Positions 1-7,368 are shown, counted from the first letter of the stretch. The stretch is 20,950 nucleotides of DNA from Candidatus Aquidulcis sp. (GCA_020723365.1 DYJB01000017.1:4191-25140), one strand, 5' to 3'. Made by a program: numbers and translations. Notes: generated from the letters alone by a model not told the origin.

Positions 1-316
1 GGGGCCAGTCGATGCGGTTGTCCGAGGCGGCGCGCAGCGATTCCATGGCCAGAGTCTGCACATCGGTGTAGAAGGCGGGATTGGGGTCGAGGTAGGCGCC
101 CGTGTTCGGGTCGCGTATGGGATCGGCGTCCGAGGCGAAGCGCGCCGCCTCGCGGGCGGCGTCGATCACGTCCAGGTAGTAGTTGAGCATGATGCCGAAC
201 TCGATCAGCCCGGAGATCATGATCAGCAGCACGGGCAGAAGCACGGTGAATTCCACCAGGCTCTGACCCCGGCTCTTGACGCGTTCACGCCGAAACCACG
301 GCAGCTTCGCGCTCAT
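1..316 (-). CDS. TadE-like pseudopilin-associated membrane protein (C-terminus outside window)
   Basis: The 105 visible residues begin with a short basic segment, then a motif reading RGQSLVEFTVLLPVLLIM, followed by a hydrophobic helix (about residues 20-38) and an extracytoplasmic start rich in Ala and Glu (DAAREAARFASD). This is the typical N-terminus of TadE/TadG-like proteins, whose class III signal is cleaved by a TadV/PilD-type prepilin peptidase; such a peptidase lies just upstream on the same strand. The role would be in Tad/Flp pilus assembly or surface adhesion. The ATG at 316 is chosen because the alternative CAT five bases further out runs straight into a stop. A weak GAGGG ribosome site precedes it. 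The gene runs off the left edge, so full length and downstream tad genes cannot be judged. Confidence 0.85.
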   Translation of the reverse strand, partial: MSAKLPWFRRERVKSRGQSLVEFTVLLPVLLIMISGLIEFGIMLNYYLDVIDAAREAARFASDADPIRDPNTGAYLDPNPAFYTDVQTLAMESLRAASDNRIDWP

Positions 317-364
317 GCCATGCCCTCACTGCGAGCCCGGCGGCCCGCCTGCATCCGTTGCCCC

Positions 365-370
365 ATTATA
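365..370 (-). promoter_or_regulatory. Candidate -10 box for the TadE-like gene
   Basis: A perfect TATAAT reads on the minus strand here, 48 bases before the TadE-like start, which would give a leader of about 40 nt. No convincing -35 hexamer stands 16-18 bases upstream. In such GC-rich DNA an isolated TATAAT in an intergenic gap is suggestive but not proof. Confidence 0.35.
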
Positions 371-470
371 GGAGCCTTCGGGTCCCGGTTCCGGTAGTAC
401 CCGAGGGTCAGCCGGGCGGCTGTCGCCGGGGCGCAACGGACCTGATACGTCCCGGAAACAAACGGCCCCG

Positions 471-1262
471 TCAGGGAAGCAGAATGGACTGGAAGAGCGC
501 CCGCCCGCCATAGTAGACCAGCGAGGCGCCCAGGACAAGGAAGGGGCCGTAGGGGATGGGGGTGAAGGCGGAGTAGCTCCGTCGCAGCAGGCTGACCAGG
601 ACGTGCCCCAGGCTGAACACGCCCGCCGCCAGAATGCCGATCAGCAGCGCCAGGACGACCGCCGGCCAGCCGACGATCAGGCCGATCAGACCGGCCAGCG
701 TGACATCGCCGAAGCCGAAGGCGACTTCGTCGATTGGCCGTCCGTGTGCGCGGGCCATGGCGCGTGCGAACACTCCGCCCATCAGGTAGAGGAGGTAGAA
801 GGAGCCCGCACCGGCCAGCCCGCCGGTGAGCACCTTCACGGCCCCGCGACCCGGATCGAGGATGCCGATGGCGCCCAGGACCACGGCCGCCGGCAGCACG
901 ATGACGTTGGGGATCAGCCGGTGCTCGAGGTCGATAATGGTAATCAGGAGGAAGGTGAACCCCACCAGAAGCGCCGGTAGCAGCGTCGCCGGCCGCGCAT
1001 CACGAGCATACAGGAGACCGAACCCCGCGATGCCGATCAGCTCCACGGCCGGCCAGCGCAGCCCGCGCCGCCTCCCGCAGTAGGCGCAGCGTCCGGCGCC
1101 AAGCGGAATGGCGAGCAGGCTGGACCAGGCGGCCGGCGGACGGGGAGCCGTGCAGCCCGGGCAGTGCGGACCGGCCCAGCGGCGGGAGTGCGGCAATGAG
1201 TCGGCCAGCAGGTTGACGGCGAGACCGGACAGCCAGCCCAGCATGGCGATCACAGCGATCAT
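471..1262 (-). CDS. Type IV prepilin leader peptidase / methyltransferase (A24 family)
   Basis: A 263-residue polytopic membrane aspartyl protease that cleaves and usually N-methylates type IV or Tad pseudopilins at the inner membrane. The N-terminal cytoplasmic domain carries two CxxC pairs (C34/C37 and C59/C62) separated by an aromatic/proline stretch, the zinc-binding hallmark of bifunctional PilD-type enzymes. The catalytic aspartates are visible as D111 in IIDLEHRLIP and D186 in FGFGD. About seven further hydrophobic helices follow. I start it at the ATG at 1262, not at an upstream in-frame GTG-like start, because a TATAAT ends seven bases before this ATG and so cannot lie inside the coding region. 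The natural substrate would include the TadE-like product downstream on the same strand. Confidence 0.93.
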   Translation of the reverse strand: MIAVIAMLGWLSGLAVNLLADSLPHSRRWAGPHCPGCTAPRPPAAWSSLLAIPLGAGRCAYCGRRRGLRWPAVELIGIAGFGLLYARDARPATLLPALLVGFTFLLITIIDLEHRLIPNVIVLPAAVVLGAIGILDPGRGAVKVLTGGLAGAGSFYLLYLMGGVFARAMARAHGRPIDEVAFGFGDVTLAGLIGLIVGWPAVVLALLIGILAAGVFSLGHVLVSLLRRSYSAFTPIPYGPFLVLGASLVYYGGRALFQSILLP

Positions 1263-1269
1263 TCCCGCC

Positions 1270-1275
1270 ATTATA
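1270..1275 (-). promoter_or_regulatory. -10 box giving a leaderless prepilin peptidase mRNA
   Basis: TATAAT on the minus strand ends 7 nt before the ATG at 1262, exactly where transcription would begin at the A of the start codon. No Shine-Dalgarno sequence fits between them. A -35 match is not evident. Confidence 0.55.
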
Positions 1276-1283
1276 CGACCCAC

Positions 1284-1312
1284 GACGTGTCACGTGGCGG
1301 CACGACGTGACA
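1284..1312. repeat. Interrupted inverted repeat related to the 14960-15004 palindrome
   Basis: The stretch contains the words CGTGTCACGT (1286-1295) and CGACGTGACA (1303-1312). Both recur in the perfect palindrome at 14960-15004. It occupies the promoter gap between two divergent genes, and its right end supplies the GTGACA -35 hexamer of the plus-strand gene. It could be a degenerate copy of a dispersed palindrome or an operator; the sequence alone does not decide. Confidence 0.4.
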
Positions 1313-1336
1313 GGTCGCAGGGGCCGATGCTAGAAT
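1307..1336 (+). promoter_or_regulatory. Sigma-70-like promoter for the 271-aa membrane protein
   Basis: GTGACA (1307-1312), an 18-base spacer and TAGAAT (1331-1336) each match the consensus at five of six positions. The GTG start at 1343 lies six bases after the -10 box, so the transcript should be leaderless or nearly so. Confidence 0.6.
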
Positions 1337-1342
1337 GCAGGC

Positions 1343-2158
1343 GTGGAGACGACCGCCCCGACGATCGAGCCCCGCAAGCTGAGCACGCTGGCGGCGCTGG
1401 TCCTGCTGGCCTACGGCCTGGTGCGCGTCGTGCCGCTGCCGTCTACGGCGATCCGGTTGGCTCTCTTCGGCGTGGCGCTCGAGATCGACTTGAACGCCAC
1501 GCTGGTGCTGCTGCTCCTGGCAGCCAGCCTGGCGGTGGCGGGCGCCGACTGGATCATCCGCTCACACCCGCAGGCAGCTGCGCTTCAGCTCACCGTCGAG
1601 CACTGGATCATCCCCGGGCTGGCGGCCGTGGCGCTGGGTGGGATTATCATCCGCCTCCCGTACGGCGCCGGCTTCTGGCTCGGCCTGGCGCTGGCCGCCA
1701 TCCTGCTCGTGGCCGTGGTGCAGGCGGAGTTCATCGCCGTCGACCGGCAGGATCCGCGCTTCGAGTGGGCGGCCATCAGCCTGCGCGCGCTGGCCTGGCT
1801 GCTGCTGGCCGGCGGCCTCTTCGCCATCCGCCTCGGCGCCCCGCGCGCCATCCTGTCCCTGCCGCTGGTCTTCGCCGCCGTCACCGCCGTCACCTGGAGA
1901 CTCCTGCGCCTTGACGAGCCGGCCTCGTCGGCCTGGCTGGACGCCGGGCTGGTGGGGCTGGCTGCGCTCCAGGTTGACTGGGGGCTGCACTACTGGCCGG
2001 CGACGCCGGTGCGGCACGCCCTGCTGCTTGGACTCCTGGCGTACGTGATGGTGGCGCTGATCGTGGCCTACCGGCAGCGAAGCCTGGGGAGAATGCGGCT
2101 GATCGAGATCGGCGCCGTCGGGGCGCTGGCGCTGCTCGCCATCCTGCTCCTGGCCTGA
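1343..2158 (+). CDS. Hypothetical polytopic membrane protein
   Basis: I do not recognise this family. The 271-residue product is almost entirely hydrophobic, with about eight or nine membrane segments separated by very short loops. It has only scattered charged residues (an IRSHPQAAA loop near residue 73 and a final basic loop QRSLGRMRLIEIG). No signal peptide, cysteine motif, P-loop or catalytic signature is visible. A GTG start at 1343 is used because it directly follows a promoter -10 box; there is no ribosome binding site. It is divergent from the prepilin peptidase across an 80-bp shared promoter region and converges on plsY, so it is probably a single-gene transcript. Strong codon bias on this strand and the lack of a better frame support it being real. 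Confidence 0.75.
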   Translation: METTAPTIEPRKLSTLAALVLLAYGLVRVVPLPSTAIRLALFGVALEIDLNATLVLLLLAASLAVAGADWIIRSHPQAAALQLTVEHWIIPGLAAVALGGIIIRLPYGAGFWLGLALAAILLVAVVQAEFIAVDRQDPRFEWAAISLRALAWLLLAGGLFAIRLGAPRAILSLPLVFAAVTAVTWRLLRLDEPASSAWLDAGLVGLAALQVDWGLHYWPATPVRHALLLGLLAYVMVALIVAYRQRSLGRMRLIEIGAVGALALLAILLLA

Positions 2159-2236
2159 AGCCGGGCCGGACGGACACCGCTCCGGCGCGCTACCGGCGAC
2201 CTGATTCCCTGGACCTGCAAGATGCGGAGATCGGTG

Positions 2237-2938
2237 TCAGGTGGACGGAGGCTTGGGCGATTCGCCGGGCTGTGACGAGGCGCGCCGCTCCCACCAGGCG
2301 CGCAGGCCGACGATGCGTTCGGTTCCCTGCCGCAGACGCGCCAGGTTGGGCCGCAGCGCCAGAAGCAGCAGCACAACGACCACAGGGCCGAAGAGAACGT
2401 AGCCCCAGGGTCCGCTGCCCTGGGCGGCGCGCACCAGGAAGACGACGGTGGCCGCCACGCCCACGCTGATGGTGGCCACGGAGGCATACCCGATCAGCAG
2501 CAGGACGCCGATCCCGGTGGGGATCATGAAGAGGGCGCTCGGCCCCCACAGGCCGATGGCGGCACCGACCGTCGGCGCCCCGCCCGCGCCACCGCGGAAG
2601 TGGAGCTTGCCCTCACGGCGCTCGATCATGAAGAGCGAGTAGTTGTGACCCAGAACGGCCATGATGCCGGCTGTGGCCTCGATCAGGGGTTGGCCGGCGG
2701 AAAGCGCATGCGCCAGCCAGACGGCGCCGGCGGCCTTCAAGCCGTCGCCGATCATCGTGCCAAGCCCGGCCCAGGCTCCGGCGGCGCGGGCGGCGTTCGT
2801 TCCCCCCGTGCGGCCGCTGTGCTCCTGCCGCAGATCCTTGCCGGTCGACAGCCGCACCAGCACGAGCCCGGTCGGGATTGAGCCCAGCAGGTACGCCGCG
2901 ATGACGGCCAGGACACCCATCCACAGCGGTGAGGACAT
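2237..2938 (-). CDS. plsY: PlsY-family glycerol-3-phosphate acyltransferase, divergent
   Basis: PlsY transfers an acyl group from acyl-phosphate to glycerol-3-phosphate, the first step of membrane phospholipid synthesis. The 233-residue protein has the family layout: an N-terminal helix ending LLGSIPTGL, motif 1 as SGRTGGTNAAR (residues 41-51, glycine and TN positions kept), a GHNYSLF motif near 97-103, several further helices and a basic tail. The third motif, normally GGK followed by G-V-A-T, reads GGAGGAPT (116-123), so the conserved lysine is alanine. The C-terminal ~35 residues form a charged, proline-rich extension. The ATG at 2938 is preferred to a TTG six bases earlier because GGAGAGG lies six bases before it. 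It sits 24 bp behind the JAMM gene, probably in one transcript. Family assignment is firm; activity is less certain. Confidence 0.85.
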   Translation of the reverse strand: MSSPLWMGVLAVIAAYLLGSIPTGLVLVRLSTGKDLRQEHSGRTGGTNAARAAGAWAGLGTMIGDGLKAAGAVWLAHALSAGQPLIEATAGIMAVLGHNYSLFMIERREGKLHFRGGAGGAPTVGAAIGLWGPSALFMIPTGIGVLLLIGYASVATISVGVAATVVFLVRAAQGSGPWGYVLFGPVVVVLLLLALRPNLARLRQGTERIVGLRAWWERRASSQPGESPKPPST

Positions 2939-2962
2939 TCTCAACCTCTCCAGCGGCCCGCC

Positions 2963-3382
2963 CTACTCGGCGGGCAGCAACTCGATGGCCACTTCAGCGG
3001 GCTGTTCCCCGCGCAAGGCGAACGCCCGCGCGCTCCAGCCCCTTGAACCAGAACACCAGATCAGGGCCAACGTTTCGGGGTCGTAGACCTCAGCCTGATC
3101 GGTGGCCGAGGGCATGGGCGGGCCGTTCGGATGGGAGTGGTAGATCGCGAGCAGATCCAGCCCAAGCGACTCGATGGACAGCAGCGCCCCGACCTGAGCC
3201 CGCGGTTCCATGCGGTAGCGCACGGGACTATGGGCGGCGTTCTCGACGGGGATGGCCAGCGTAGCCAGGCCATCCCGGCCGGCGAGCATGCCGCACGCTT
3301 CCTCCGGCAGGCAGGCGAGGACATGGTCATGCATCGTCTGCCACAGGCTAGCGGGGATGCGGAGAAGGTCGAAGGGGGGCAC
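2963..3382 (-). CDS. JAMM/MPN+ (JAB1-like) metallopeptidase domain protein
   Basis: A 139-residue single-domain protein with a complete JAMM zinc-protease signature: a glutamate in LPEEACG (E27/E28), HSH (H82, H84), then seven residues, S92 and D95 (SATD). Bacterial stand-alone members (Mov34/MPN/PAD-1 family) remove ubiquitin-like or sulfur-carrier tails (CysM/CysO, MoaD and QbsD types) or act as peptidases of unknown target. No ThiF/E1-like or sulfur-carrier gene is next to it here. The start is the GTG at 3382, eight bases after a TATAAT, so the message looks leaderless. It precedes plsY by 24 bp in the same direction. Confidence 0.85.
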   Translation of the reverse strand: MPPFDLLRIPASLWQTMHDHVLACLPEEACGMLAGRDGLATLAIPVENAAHSPVRYRMEPRAQVGALLSIESLGLDLLAIYHSHPNGPPMPSATDQAEVYDPETLALIWCSGSRGWSARAFALRGEQPAEVAIELLPAE

Positions 3383-3390
3383 CAGATCGA

Positions 3391-3396
3391 ATTATA
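3391..3396 (-). promoter_or_regulatory. -10 box of the JAMM-plsY unit
   Basis: TATAAT on the minus strand stands eight bases before the GTG start at 3382. There is no ribosome binding site between them, and no recognisable -35 hexamer. This is the same arrangement as at 1270-1275. Confidence 0.5.
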
Positions 3397-3572
3397 CCGC
3401 CCGCGCCGGCCGGCCGGAGGGCGGCAGGTCCAGCCGCACGGCTCGGGGCCCAGCCCCTGCAGCCTGACGCGCCGAGGCGGCCATGTCACGCGGCTTGCGG
3501 GGGGAGCGCGCCGGCACGCGAGGGATGTGTTCGGGTGACGGGGGGTCCCGCGGCGGCTCATGCGCCGCAGCG

Positions 3573-5051
3573 CTAGCCCCCGCCGGGGACCCTGTGCGTC
3601 CCGCTGTCGGTGAGCCTGCGCAGGCTGCCGAGGATGGCGTCGATCTCCTCCAGGGTCACCGGCCGATCCGGCTCCTCGATGCGGCGCAGGTCACCGCGGG
3701 CGATGTGCTCGGCGATCACGGCCCGCAGCGGCAGGCTGCGCTGGGCGGCTTCCTTCACCAGCGCCGCTCCGGCCATGTAGCCGATGAGCGGGTTGAGAGC
3801 CGTGGCGATGATCGGGTTGCGCGAGAGCCAGCCCTCGGCGCGCTCCCGGTTGGCCGTCATGCCGCGCACGCCGCGCTCGGTGAAGGCACGGATGGCGCCG
3901 ATCATCACCTGCTGCATCTCGAACAGGTTGTGCGCCAGCACCGGCATCATGACGTTCAGCTCGAGCTGCCCCGCCTGGCTGGCCAGCGCCACCGCGGCGT
4001 CATCGCCGATGACATGGATGCAGGCCATGCCGAGCATTTCCGCCATGACGGGGTTCACCTTGCCCGGCATGATGCTCGAGCCCGGCTGCACGCTGGGGAG
4101 GCGGATCTCGTCCAGGCCGGTCGTCGGTCCGGAGGCGAGGAGTCGCACGTCATTGCTGATGCGCAGCAGCGTCAGGGCCAGCGTGCGCAGGCTGGCCGAG
4201 TAGTCGGCGAAGTCCGCCATCGACTGCATGCTCTCGAACAGATTGCCCGACGGGCTGAGCGGCTGGGCGGTGATCTCCGCCAGTCGCCGCACGACGCGGG
4301 CGCGGTAGTCGGGATGGGCATTGATGCCCGTCCCGACGGCCGTGCCGCCGATCCCCAGCCGGCGCAGACCGTCGGCGGCGCGCTCGATACGCTCGGCGTC
4401 CCGCTCGACGGCGCGCGCGTAGCCGCCGAACTCCTGCCCTAGGCGGATGGGCACGGCATCCTGCAGATGGGTGCGCCCGGACTTGACCACCGGGTCGAAC
4501 TCGGCCGCCTTGGCGCGCAGCGCATCGCTCAACCCGCGCACCGCCTCCAGCAGGTCGGGCAGGCGACCCAGGCATCCCAGACGCATGGCGGTCGGGATGA
4601 CATCGTTGGTCGACTGCGCCATGTTGACGTGGTCATTGGGGTGGACGCGGTACTCGCCCAGCGCACCGCCCAGGATCTGCGTGGCGCGGTTGGCCAGCAC
4701 CTCATTGACGTTCATGTGGTGGCTCGTCCCCGCGCCGGCCTGGAACGGATCGACGACGAACTGATCGTCATGCGTGCCCGCCGCCACTTCCTGCGCCGCC
4801 TGGATGATCGCCTCGGCCCGGGCGGGATCCAGCAGGCCGAGGTCGCGGTTCACCTCCGCCGCCGCCTGCTTGACGGCCGCCATCGACCAGATGAAGGCCC
4901 GCCACGGCCGCAGCCCCGAGATGGGGAAGTTGTCGACCGCCCGCTGTGTCTGCGCCCCGTACAACGCCGTGCGCGGCACGCGCACGTCGCCCAGCGAGTC
5001 ACGCTCGATGCGGACGGTCACTTCCGGGCGCGTGGGTGTGCCTGCAGGCAT
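3573..5051 (-). CDS. aspA: Aspartate ammonia-lyase / class II fumarase family lyase (AspA-like)
   Basis: A 492-residue cytoplasmic lyase of the fumarase/aspartase superfamily, normally a homotetramer that forms fumarate by anti-elimination. Visible motifs are GTSHHMNVNEV (108-118), HPNDHVNMAQSTND (137-150), SGRTHLQDAVP (191-201), the GTGIN loop (240-244) and the signature GSSIMPGKVNP (324-334) that holds the catalytic serine. The MAQSTND and AGAGTSHHMN wording is closer to aspartases than to FumC (KSQSSND), so aspartate to fumarate plus ammonia is favoured, but class II fumarase cannot be excluded. The ATG at 5051 has GGGGGAGG six bases ahead. Relative to typical ~465-residue members it has about ten extra residues at the start and a short extra tail. 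A hairpin separates it from the ferredoxin gene upstream. Confidence 0.85.
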   Translation of the reverse strand: MPAGTPTRPEVTVRIERDSLGDVRVPRTALYGAQTQRAVDNFPISGLRPWRAFIWSMAAVKQAAAEVNRDLGLLDPARAEAIIQAAQEVAAGTHDDQFVVDPFQAGAGTSHHMNVNEVLANRATQILGGALGEYRVHPNDHVNMAQSTNDVIPTAMRLGCLGRLPDLLEAVRGLSDALRAKAAEFDPVVKSGRTHLQDAVPIRLGQEFGGYARAVERDAERIERAADGLRRLGIGGTAVGTGINAHPDYRARVVRRLAEITAQPLSPSGNLFESMQSMADFADYSASLRTLALTLLRISNDVRLLASGPTTGLDEIRLPSVQPGSSIMPGKVNPVMAEMLGMACIHVIGDDAAVALASQAGQLELNVMMPVLAHNLFEMQQVMIGAIRAFTERGVRGMTANRERAEGWLSRNPIIATALNPLIGYMAGAALVKEAAQRSLPLRAVIAEHIARGDLRRIEEPDRPVTLEEIDAILGSLRRLTDSGTHRVPGGG

Positions 5052-5090
5052 GGGCCGCCTCCCCCGGCCGCGCGGGCGGTCCGGGAATCA

Positions 5091-5118
5091 CAGAGGGAGC
5101 CATGCCTGGCTCCCTCTG
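5091..5118 (-). terminator. Perfect stem-loop between ferredoxin and lyase genes
   Basis: A perfect 12-bp inverted repeat (CAGAGGGAGCCA and its complement) encloses a 4-base loop. It is 20 bp past the ferredoxin stop and 40 bp before the lyase start, all on the minus strand. No U-tract follows, so it may act as a partial terminator or an mRNA 3'-end stabiliser. Confidence 0.6.
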
Positions 5119-5137
5119 GTGGGTTCGCTTCCAGCGG

Positions 5138-5551
5138 CTACTTCTCCAGGGCCTTGTACCCCGGGCCGCTCTTGAAGTACTCGTAGTTCGGCTTCACGTC
5201 CGGCGTCAGGTCCACGATCTGACCCGCCGTCAGAACGCGGGTCGCATCCAGGTGGACCGGGTCGCCGTGATGGTTCTTGCCATCGTACTTGGCCTCGAAG
5301 CCCGCCGTCCCGACCGGCATCGCCTGCACCTCGGTCCCCTTGGCCTTGTAGGCCGCAGGCACTTCGTCCTCGGTGAAGATGGCGGCGTACGGGCACTCGG
5401 GGATGCAGGCGCCGCAGTCGATGCACGTATCGGGGTCGATGTAGTACCAGGGCCACTGCTCGACCGGCTTCCCCGGGACGATGCACTCGACCGGGCAGAC
5501 GTCGACGCACCCCGAATCGCGCAGGCACAGACTGGTGATGATATGGGTCAT
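5138..5551 (-). CDS. Dicluster ferredoxin with C-terminal extension
   Basis: A 137-residue soluble electron carrier. The first half holds eight cysteines in two groups: C9, C15, C19 (VCPVEC) and C23, then C43, C46, C49 and C53 (CIDCGACIPECP). This is the pattern of bacterial 2[4Fe-4S] or 7Fe ferredoxins. Spacing in the first group (C-x5-C-x3-C-P-x2-C) differs from the usual FdxA pattern, so whether one cluster is 3Fe or 4Fe is open. Residues 60-137 form an extension with no cysteine. The ATG at 5551 has a GGAGG eight bases upstream. It lies 65 bp behind sodA on the same strand, which suggests co-expression under oxidative conditions. Confidence 0.88.
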   Translation of the reverse strand: MTHIITSLCLRDSGCVDVCPVECIVPGKPVEQWPWYYIDPDTCIDCGACIPECPYAAIFTEDEVPAAYKAKGTEVQAMPVGTAGFEAKYDGKNHHGDPVHLDATRVLTAGQIVDLTPDVKPNYEYFKSGPGYKALEK

Positions 5552-5616
5552 CGCATGAGCCTCCGTGACGAAGTTGAGGCCAGGCGCCTGGGCGCGATCG
5601 AGATGTCTTCAGGCAC

Positions 5617-6222
5617 CTAGGCCTTGAAGAGCCGGGCCACCTCGTCCCAGTTTACCACGTTCCACCATGCGGCAATGTAGTCGGCGCGGCGATTCTGGTA
5701 CTTGAGGTAGTAGGCGTGCTCCCACACGTCGACGCACAGCACCGGCTTCTGCCCGTCGCTGATGGGCGTGTCCTGGTTGGCGCTCGAGGTGATCGCCAGC
5801 TTGCCCGACTTGTCGACCACCAGCCAGGCCCAGCCGCTGCCGAACCGGCCGAGGCCGGCCTTGGCGAACTGCTCCTGGAAGGAAGCGAAGGAACCGAAGG
5901 CCGCCTCGATCTCCTTGGCCACCGCGCCCGACGGCGCGCCGCCGGCCTTGGGGGCCATCATGGACCAGAACAGGTTGTGGTTGTAGACGCCGCCGCCGTT
6001 GTTGCGCACGGCGGTGCGGATCGCTTCCGGCACGGCGTTCAAATCCTTGAGCAGCGCCTCCAGCGACTTCGCCTGCTGATCAGCGTGAGGCTGCAGGGCG
6101 TTGTTCAGGTTGGTGACGTAGGTGGCGTGATGCTTCGAGTGGTGAATCTCCATCGTGCGGGCGTCGATATGAGGCTCGAGGGCATCGTAGGCGTACGGGA
6201 GCTTGACGAGTTCGTGGGCCAT
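5617..6222 (-). CDS. sodA: Superoxide dismutase, Mn/Fe family
   Basis: A 201-residue cytoplasmic enzyme that dismutates superoxide to oxygen and hydrogen peroxide. The four metal ligands are visible: H27 in MEIHHSKHH, H82 in VYNHNLFW, and D165 and H169 in DVWEHAYYLKYQNRR. Gln150 in the ANQDTP stretch is the second-sphere position that favours manganese over iron, so a Mn-type or cambialistic enzyme is likely. I start at the ATG at 6222, where AGGAGG stands eight bases upstream. A longer frame to 6279 would add 19 residues with no family counterpart. A consensus promoter lies about 100 bp upstream. The ferredoxin gene follows 65 bp downstream. Confidence 0.96.
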   Translation of the reverse strand: MAHELVKLPYAYDALEPHIDARTMEIHHSKHHATYVTNLNNALQPHADQQAKSLEALLKDLNAVPEAIRTAVRNNGGGVYNHNLFWSMMAPKAGGAPSGAVAKEIEAAFGSFASFQEQFAKAGLGRFGSGWAWLVVDKSGKLAITSSANQDTPISDGQKPVLCVDVWEHAYYLKYQNRRADYIAAWWNVVNWDEVARLFKA

Positions 6223-6321
6223 GCTGGAATCCTCCTGGATCGAATGACGGTTGACCGGGTGGCGGGATGTGACTACCATCGTCGCGCCGACCTGTCGAAA
6301 TGGTCAGGCTAGACTAGCCAT

Positions 6322-6351
6322 ATTATAGACAATTAGCCCCGTTTTTGTCAA
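6322..6351 (-). promoter_or_regulatory. Consensus sigma-70 promoter for sodA
   Basis: On the minus strand a perfect TTGACA (6346-6351), an 18-base spacer and a perfect TATAAT (6322-6327) stand in an unusually AT-rich island. Predicted transcription starts near 6315, giving a leader of about 93 nt before sodA. It is the best promoter in the window and shares the island with the divergent EamA gene. Confidence 0.85.
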
Positions 6352-6379
6352 TGTATTGGGGTTAGGGAGGCATGAGACC

Positions 6380-7357
6380 GTGGTCCCCGAGGCGCCGCCG
6401 CCCACTCAGCCACAAGGGCGGTCTTCCCAGCCCCCGCTGCCGCCCACGGCGGCGCTAGTCGTAGCCGTCTGCGCTGCCTCGACCGCCTCCCTGTTCATTC
6501 GCTACGCCCAGGCCTACGCCCCCTCCCTGTCCATCGCCGCCTGGAGACTGAGCCTGGCAGCCGCCGTCCTGCTCCCGGTGGCGTGGGCCCGGCACCGGCA
6601 GGACCTGCGCCGCATCCCGCGTGGAGATCTGGGTCTTGTCGCTTTGTCCGGCGTTTGCCTGGCGATCCACTTCGCCACCTGGATCTCCTCCCTGGCCTAC
6701 ACCAGCGTCGCCAGCTCGGTCGTGCTGGTCTCGATCGCCCCACTGTTCGTGGCGCTGCTGTCGCCGCTGCTGCTGCACGAGCGGGTGACGCTGCCGGTGG
6801 CAATTGGGATCGGGCTGGCGTTTTCCGGCACGCTGGTGATCGCCTTCCAGGATGCCTGCGCCGCTCCCGGTGGCGGCCTGGCCTGCCCTCCGCTGCAGGC
6901 GCTCCTGAGCGGCAGGGCGATCCGCGGCGACCTGCTGGCGCTGGCCGGCGCCGCCACCATCGCCGGCTACATGATGATCGGCCGGCGGCTGCGCGCCCGT
7001 ATCGCCCTGGTTCCCTACATCACGCTCAGCTACGGCATCTCGGCGATCGCGCTTCTGATGCTTGCCCTACTCGCCCGCCAGCCGCTGACCGGATTCCCAG
7101 CCCCTGCCTACGGTTGGTTCGCGCTGTTGGCGCTGGTCCCCCAACTGATCGCCCACTCGACGTACAATTGGGCTCTCAAGTGGCTGCCGGCGGCCTTTGT
7201 GTCGATCAGCCTGCTCGGCGAACCGGTCGGCTCGACGGCGCTGGCGCTGATCTTCCTGGGCGAGACGCCCTCGGCGCTGAAGCTGGCAGGGGCGGCGTTC
7301 ATTCTCTCGGGACTCATCCTGGCCACGCGGCGCCCCGAGGCGGCCGCGCCGGCCTAG
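6380..7357 (+). CDS. EamA-type (drug/metabolite transporter superfamily) permease
   Basis: A 325-residue inner-membrane protein with ten hydrophobic helices arranged as two tandem five-helix EamA repeats. The first repeat includes SLFIRYAQAYAPSLSIAAWR and SVVLVSIAPLFVALLS; the second includes SISLLGEPVGSTALALIFLGE, the usual end signature of the second repeat. Such permeases export metabolites or amino-acid derivatives; the substrate cannot be read from sequence. The first ~22 residues are proline-rich and cytoplasmic. I choose the GTG at 6380, with AGGGAGG nine bases ahead, over a TTG at 6356 that lacks a ribosome site. The small CxxC gene starts 11 bp after its stop, so the two are one operon. 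Confidence 0.9.
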   Translation: MVPEAPPPTQPQGRSSQPPLPPTAALVVAVCAASTASLFIRYAQAYAPSLSIAAWRLSLAAAVLLPVAWARHRQDLRRIPRGDLGLVALSGVCLAIHFATWISSLAYTSVASSVVLVSIAPLFVALLSPLLLHERVTLPVAIGIGLAFSGTLVIAFQDACAAPGGGLACPPLQALLSGRAIRGDLLALAGAATIAGYMMIGRRLRARIALVPYITLSYGISAIALLMLALLARQPLTGFPAPAYGWFALLALVPQLIAHSTYNWALKWLPAAFVSISLLGEPVGSTALALIFLGETPSALKLAGAAFILSGLILATRRPEAAAPA

Positions 7358-7368
7358 GGAGGTCGATC

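Noticed and set aside
5580..5591. CCAGGCGCCTGG palindrome between sodA and the ferredoxin gene
   Set aside because: A GC-rich 12-bp palindrome without a loop cannot form a useful hairpin and is not repeated elsewhere in the window.
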